Source: Eleusine coracana subsp. coracana
Lineage: Eukaryota > Streptophyta > Magnoliopsida > Poales > Poaceae
Reading direction: 5' to 3'
Assembly: GCA_032690845.1 (NCBI GenBank)
Contig: CM064432.1
Span: 57,224,071 to 57,288,070, forward strand
Length of the DNA: 64,000 nt
The notes beneath the pieces were generated by a model. It saw only the letters and a list, made by a program, of their open reading frames with translations, searched no databases and was not told the DNA's origin. Both the position numbers and the translations under genes were made by a program. This document shows, one piece after another, positions 60,536 to 64,000 of this stretch (positions within the stretch are counted from its first letter, which is position 1; each line of letters starts with the position of its first letter).

Positions 60536-61121
60536 TGTTGGGGGAATGCCCACCCCATAGTCTCCCCAAGCCCAGAAGACAGTCCAGTAATAATAAGCAA
60601 GGTCCAGCAGGACTGGCGGCCCAAAAGGCCTCGGTCCAGTAGGCGTCCGAAGGTCCGGTCCAGAAGGCTTCGGCCCAGCAGGCGTCCGAAGGACGGTACG
60701 GCCAAAGGTCGTACGGCATGGTGGGCCCCGGGCGCAGACGCTAAAGGATGACAGCCGGGGGGCGTGTACCAGAGGAAGATTGTAGTACTAGAATACTCTT
60801 AGGTCAAGTAGTAAGATGTGTAATATAAGGTCCGGGGCAAATCTGTAAACATGCCCGGAGGGTAGGTGAGCGTAGATCTATAAATGCTCACCTCCACCTC
60901 TGAGCGGGACGAGACGTGCCTCTGCCACCAGAACCTTCTTGTATGATTTTGACCGGATAAATACAAAGTTCGTTAGTCGAAGGGCACCAGTATGAGCCCT
61001 TCGGCACTAGCGTTGTAGCTTGGCTTTGTTCCTTCCCGGCTTAGCTTGTCCGAGGGACTTTCGGTCAATCCAGCCCTCGGCTAGCCCATTAATTATTTGT
61101 TCTGGACTTGTAACCACAACA
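60536..61121 (+). repeat. 5' LTR of a Ty3/Gypsy retrotransposon
   Basis: Begins TGTTGGGGGAATGCC and ends ACCACAACA, giving 5-bp inverted ends TGTTG/CAACA. A TATA box (ctataaat, 60878-60885) lies inside. A primer-binding-site-like sequence TGGCGCCGACCATGGGG follows at 61124. The 3' LTR is outside the window. Confidence 0.82.
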
Positions 61122-61123
61122 GC

Positions 61124-61140
61124 TGGCGCCGACCATGGGG
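61124..61140 (+). other. Primer binding site
   Basis: TGGCGCCGACCATGGGG starts two bases after the LTR end. The TGGCGCC core is common among grass Gypsy elements and is complementary to a tRNA 3' end including CCA. Confidence 0.7.
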
Positions 61141-61163
61141 AGGGAACAACAAAGCACATAGGC

Positions 61164-62237
61164 ATGGCAGGGGGAAAGAGACCACCCGCTTTAGGCTTGT
61201 CGCAACAGTCAACAACCCGGAGTAGGGCGGCGGTGGAGGTCGTTCGCCCGAAAACGTCGGCCGCGGCTGGGGCGCGCCCGCTTCGGGAAGGAGCTGAAGG
61301 CCTTGTTGAAGAGGCATCCGACGAGGTCAACAAAGGTGGGCAAGAGGTTGTGCCCAAGGGAGAGACTGCCGGTGGGCAGCTCACACAGGAGGAGGCAGAA
61401 TATGCTAGTCGGATAGTAGAGGAGCGTATCAGGAAGCAGCAAGAGGATACATTACGGGAGGAGGAGAACGTAAGGTTGATGGAACAGGAAGTTGAAAGGC
61501 AGAAAAGGGTAGCCGAAGAACATATGCCGCGGGTACAGGCTCTGCAAAATCTAGCGCAGCAGGAGACTGGTTACAACCAGAGAATTGAAGCGGCCAAGAG
61601 GCGGCAGGAGCAGCTAAGCAGACAGTTGGAGATCCTTCGCAGAGGCGGCATCCCTACGAAGCAGGCTCCGGGGTATGAGGAATTTCGTGAAGAAGGGGTG
61701 AGGGCACATTCCACTGGAAGCCTTCATCCGGCGCAGCCAGCGGATCCCAATTCTCCCTTGGCAGCCGAATTACAGGCGGTGCAGTGGCCCGCGAGATTGG
61801 CTTCGATCAAGCTTCCAAAATTTGCAGGAACTTCAGATGCTAAAGAGTTTTTCATGAGGTATGAGACGGCTGTGGAGTCAGCCAGAGGGAATGATGCAGT
61901 AAAGGCATAGGCTTTCCCGTTAGCATTGAAAGGAATAGCAGGTACCTGGTACGCTAAGCTGTCGTCGGGAAGCATTCGGTCATGGGCGCAACTTAAAGAG
62001 GGAGTCTCGGTGCACTTTAGGGGAAATCATGCCAAGCCTGTGGGAGCTCGGGATCTGGCTACTTGTGTGCAGAGAGATGGTGAAATGTTGGCCAATTATA
62101 CTCGGAGGTTCATACACTTGGAATGCCAGGTATTTGACATACATGACGTCACGGTGATCGAGTCTGTTGCAAAGGGGCTCTGGATGGGAGCAGCCAGAAG
62201 CGCTATCCGGGTAAAGCAACCCCAGACTCTGGATTAG
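61164..62237 (+). pseudogene. Gag region of the Gypsy element, two in-frame TAG codons
   Basis: From ATG 61164 the frame encodes a charged, coiled-coil-rich segment (many E, R and Q from about 61380 to 61650), then the retrotransposon gag core ('LASIKLPKFAGTSDAKEFF', 'AGTWYAKL', 'FRGNHAKPVGARDL', 'RFIHLECQV'). TAG at 61908-61910 and 62235-62237 interrupt the same frame. Gag forms the virus-like particle. This one could not be translated whole without readthrough. Confidence 0.8.
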
Positions 62238-64000
62238 TTGTTGAGCATCTTGGAAGGACAGGTACGGGTAGAGGAGGACGAAGAGGAAGAGCGTCGAAAG
62301 GTGCGCTCGGGTGCGATGATGGGGCGGGGGCAAAATCTGAATACCGGAGGTTGGCGTCCGAGTCAAGGTGGAGTAGGCTGCAACTTTACATGGCGTGAGG
62401 TCTTCAATGTCCAGCAAGGGGGGGGGGGGCTTCAGAGTCAGCACCTAGATGCCCTCGGCCGCCGTCGCCACGTTCGGGACCGAGGCAGCCCCGACCGGGT
62501 CAACTTTTTTACTGCGCATTTCATGGCCCAGGGTACACCCACAGCTCCAATTATTGCCTCGATGTCAAAGCACTGTCCGATGCTAGAGTGCGGCGAGAGG
62601 CGGCGAGAGGCTGAGCAAACTAAGCCGATGATGCACACTCAATACATACATGTCGCTGCCTTCTACCCCCCTCCCCCGTATTTTCACCAGGCACCATTTC
62701 CGCAGTACCACCATCCCGCCCCACCGTCGCAAGTAGTTGCATTACCACCCCCTCCGCCCCAGCTCGCGCTTCCGGGTCCTTCGACAGAGCAATTACCGCT
62801 TCTATCACAGCTGAAGCCGGACGACCATCCCGAAAGAGCGCCACCCATACAGCACATTCAGAATCCGGGGGCATCTCGGGGCATGATCTTTGCTATCACT
62901 GGTGGCTCGGGGAATGAGTTCCCCTCTAAGAGGCAGCGCCGGGAGTACTTGCGGCAAGTGAATCATGTGGCTGCATACCCTCCGATCGGGGTTACTCGTT
63001 GGATGGACACGCCGATTTCTTTTTTAGCGACTGATTTGAGGCCGATAATATTTCCACATGACGATGCCTTCGTAATGGCGGTCAATATCAATGGTTTCGA
63101 TGTACGCAAAGTCTTGCTTGATGGAGGGAGTTCGGCCGATGTCATTCTCTGGAGTACTCTTGAAAAAATGAGGTATGGCAGGTCCGACCTACAGGTTTCT
63201 TCAGTTCCGCTACAAGGGTTTGGGGGAGAACCCATTCATGCAATAGGCAGTATTGTGCTGAAAGTGTCGTTCTCCGGCTTAGGGAGACACCGGATGGAGG
63301 ACATTCGGTTTGACGTGGTGGAGATGAACTATCCTTATAATGCTCTGTTAGGCCGGAGGATTATCAATAAATTCCTGGCAGTGCTTCACCATGGATACCT
63401 GTGTATGAAGATGCCCGGACCAGAGGGTGTCATCATGGTGTATGGGGATCAAGTTGAGGCCCGGAGGCTGGAGTTTGGGTCATCACCGGGACAACATCAC
63501 ATCCATGTTATAGCCGAAGAATGTCAGGACAAGAGTCTTGCAGTGGAACCACCGGCAGCACCCAAGTGGGTACCCAAGGTCACTCCGTTTGAAGGCACCA
63601 AAGAAGTCGTGTTGTGTGCCAATCGATCGGATGAAACGATTCTGATTGGTAGGGAGTTATCACAGGATGTGGAGGCACAGCTGATGCAGTTCTTAAGAAA
63701 CAATACAGATGTCTTTGCATGGTCGCCTAAAGATCTCCCCGGTATCGACAGGTCAATTGCTGAGCACCGGTTGGACGTCGACCCAAAGGTGCGTCTGGTC
63801 AAGCAGCGAATCAGAGTTTGGATAAAGGACAAAGCCAGCATCTTGAGGGCCGAGGTGTAGAAATTGCTGGATTCAAATGTCGTTCGGCCCATTTACAGTA
63901 CTAGCTCGCGAACCCTGTGTTGGTCAAGAAATCAAATGGCCAGTGGCGCATGTGCATTGACTTCACAACGCTGAACAAACATCGCCCGAAGGATGACTTC
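62238..64000 (+). pseudogene. Protease and start of reverse transcriptase of the Gypsy element
   Basis: The same frame continues to TAG at 63858-63860. A Pro/His-rich linker follows a G-run (about 62420-62430) that may hide a frameshift near the expected zinc knuckle. The protease active site reads 'VRKVLLDGGSSADVI' (about residue 290 of this stretch), and 'YNALLGRRIINK' is the downstream protease motif. The RT lead-in 'AEHRLDVDPKVRLVKQRIR' precedes the stop. After a frameshift near 63890-63910 the RT motif N-P-V-L-V-K-K-S-N-G-x-W-R-M-C-I-D-F runs to the window edge, so the 3' part is not visible. Confidence 0.85.

Larger units (their letters stand above)
60536..64000 (+). mobile_element. Ty3/Gypsy LTR retrotransposon, 5' part, degenerate
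   Basis: LTR, primer binding site, gag, an aspartic protease and the start of reverse transcriptase appear in Gypsy order. The window ends inside RT. The protease motif type and RT lead-in suggest a TAT-like lineage, which is an inference. In-frame stops and a late frameshift make it non-autonomous as sequenced. Confidence 0.85.

Overview
The window is nuclear DNA of a flowering plant, almost certainly a grass (Poaceae). The evidence is GC-rich 5' exons grading into AT-rich introns, GT/AG introns throughout, and typical grass repeats: Stowaway and Tourist MITEs, an Au-type tRNA-derived SINE, L1-type LINE tails, hAT elements and a Ty3/Gypsy LTR retrotransposon. I cannot name the species from the sequence.

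Region 1 (about 1-20 kb) is accessory DNA full of gene relics. It holds two diverged, oppositely oriented copies of an unrecognised two-exon gene (short repeat peptide plus coiled coil), both with nonsense codons. It also holds a B3-like gene lacking a visible 5' end, a PLATZ-type zinc-binding gene broken by one frameshift, a duplicated 345-bp segment (7.1 and 12.65 kb), a small multi-pass membrane ORF, a gene fragment interrupted by a hAT MITE, and a DnaJ-like relic missing its first exon. Several tandem arrays lie among them.

Region 2 (about 20.8-59 kb) is a conventional genic block with five intact-looking genes. In order they are: FAB1-type phosphatidylinositol-3-phosphate 5-kinase with an FYVE domain (+, 11 exons, about 1804 aa); COG3, a subunit of the conserved oligomeric Golgi complex (+, 25 exons, about 782 aa); an FLZ-type zinc finger gene (+, 2 exons); a LEA_3/SAG21-like gene (+, 1 exon); and an ARID-PHD gene of the ARID4 type (-, 15 exons, about 783 aa). 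For the multi-exon genes I chained exons by hand, and every junction used has GT/AG borders and keeps the frame. LEA_3 and ARID4 converge tail to tail. Their introns carry MITEs, a SINE, LINE tails and an 803-bp hAT element, several with clear target-site duplications.

Region 3 (60.5 kb to the right edge) is the 5' part of a Ty3/Gypsy retrotransposon: a 586-bp LTR, a primer binding site, and a gag-protease-RT reading frame interrupted by three in-frame TAG codons. It is cut by the window end.

The five intact genes act in separate housekeeping or stress functions: endosomal phosphoinositide synthesis, Golgi tethering, SnRK1-linked signalling, mitochondrial stress protection and chromatin. Nothing suggests a shared pathway. 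I found no convincing wholly new biological system. The most interesting leads are the unrecognised repeat/coiled-coil gene pair, the inverted MITE pair flanking three in-phase COG3 exons, and the miniature poly(A) insertion just upstream of the COG3 start codon.
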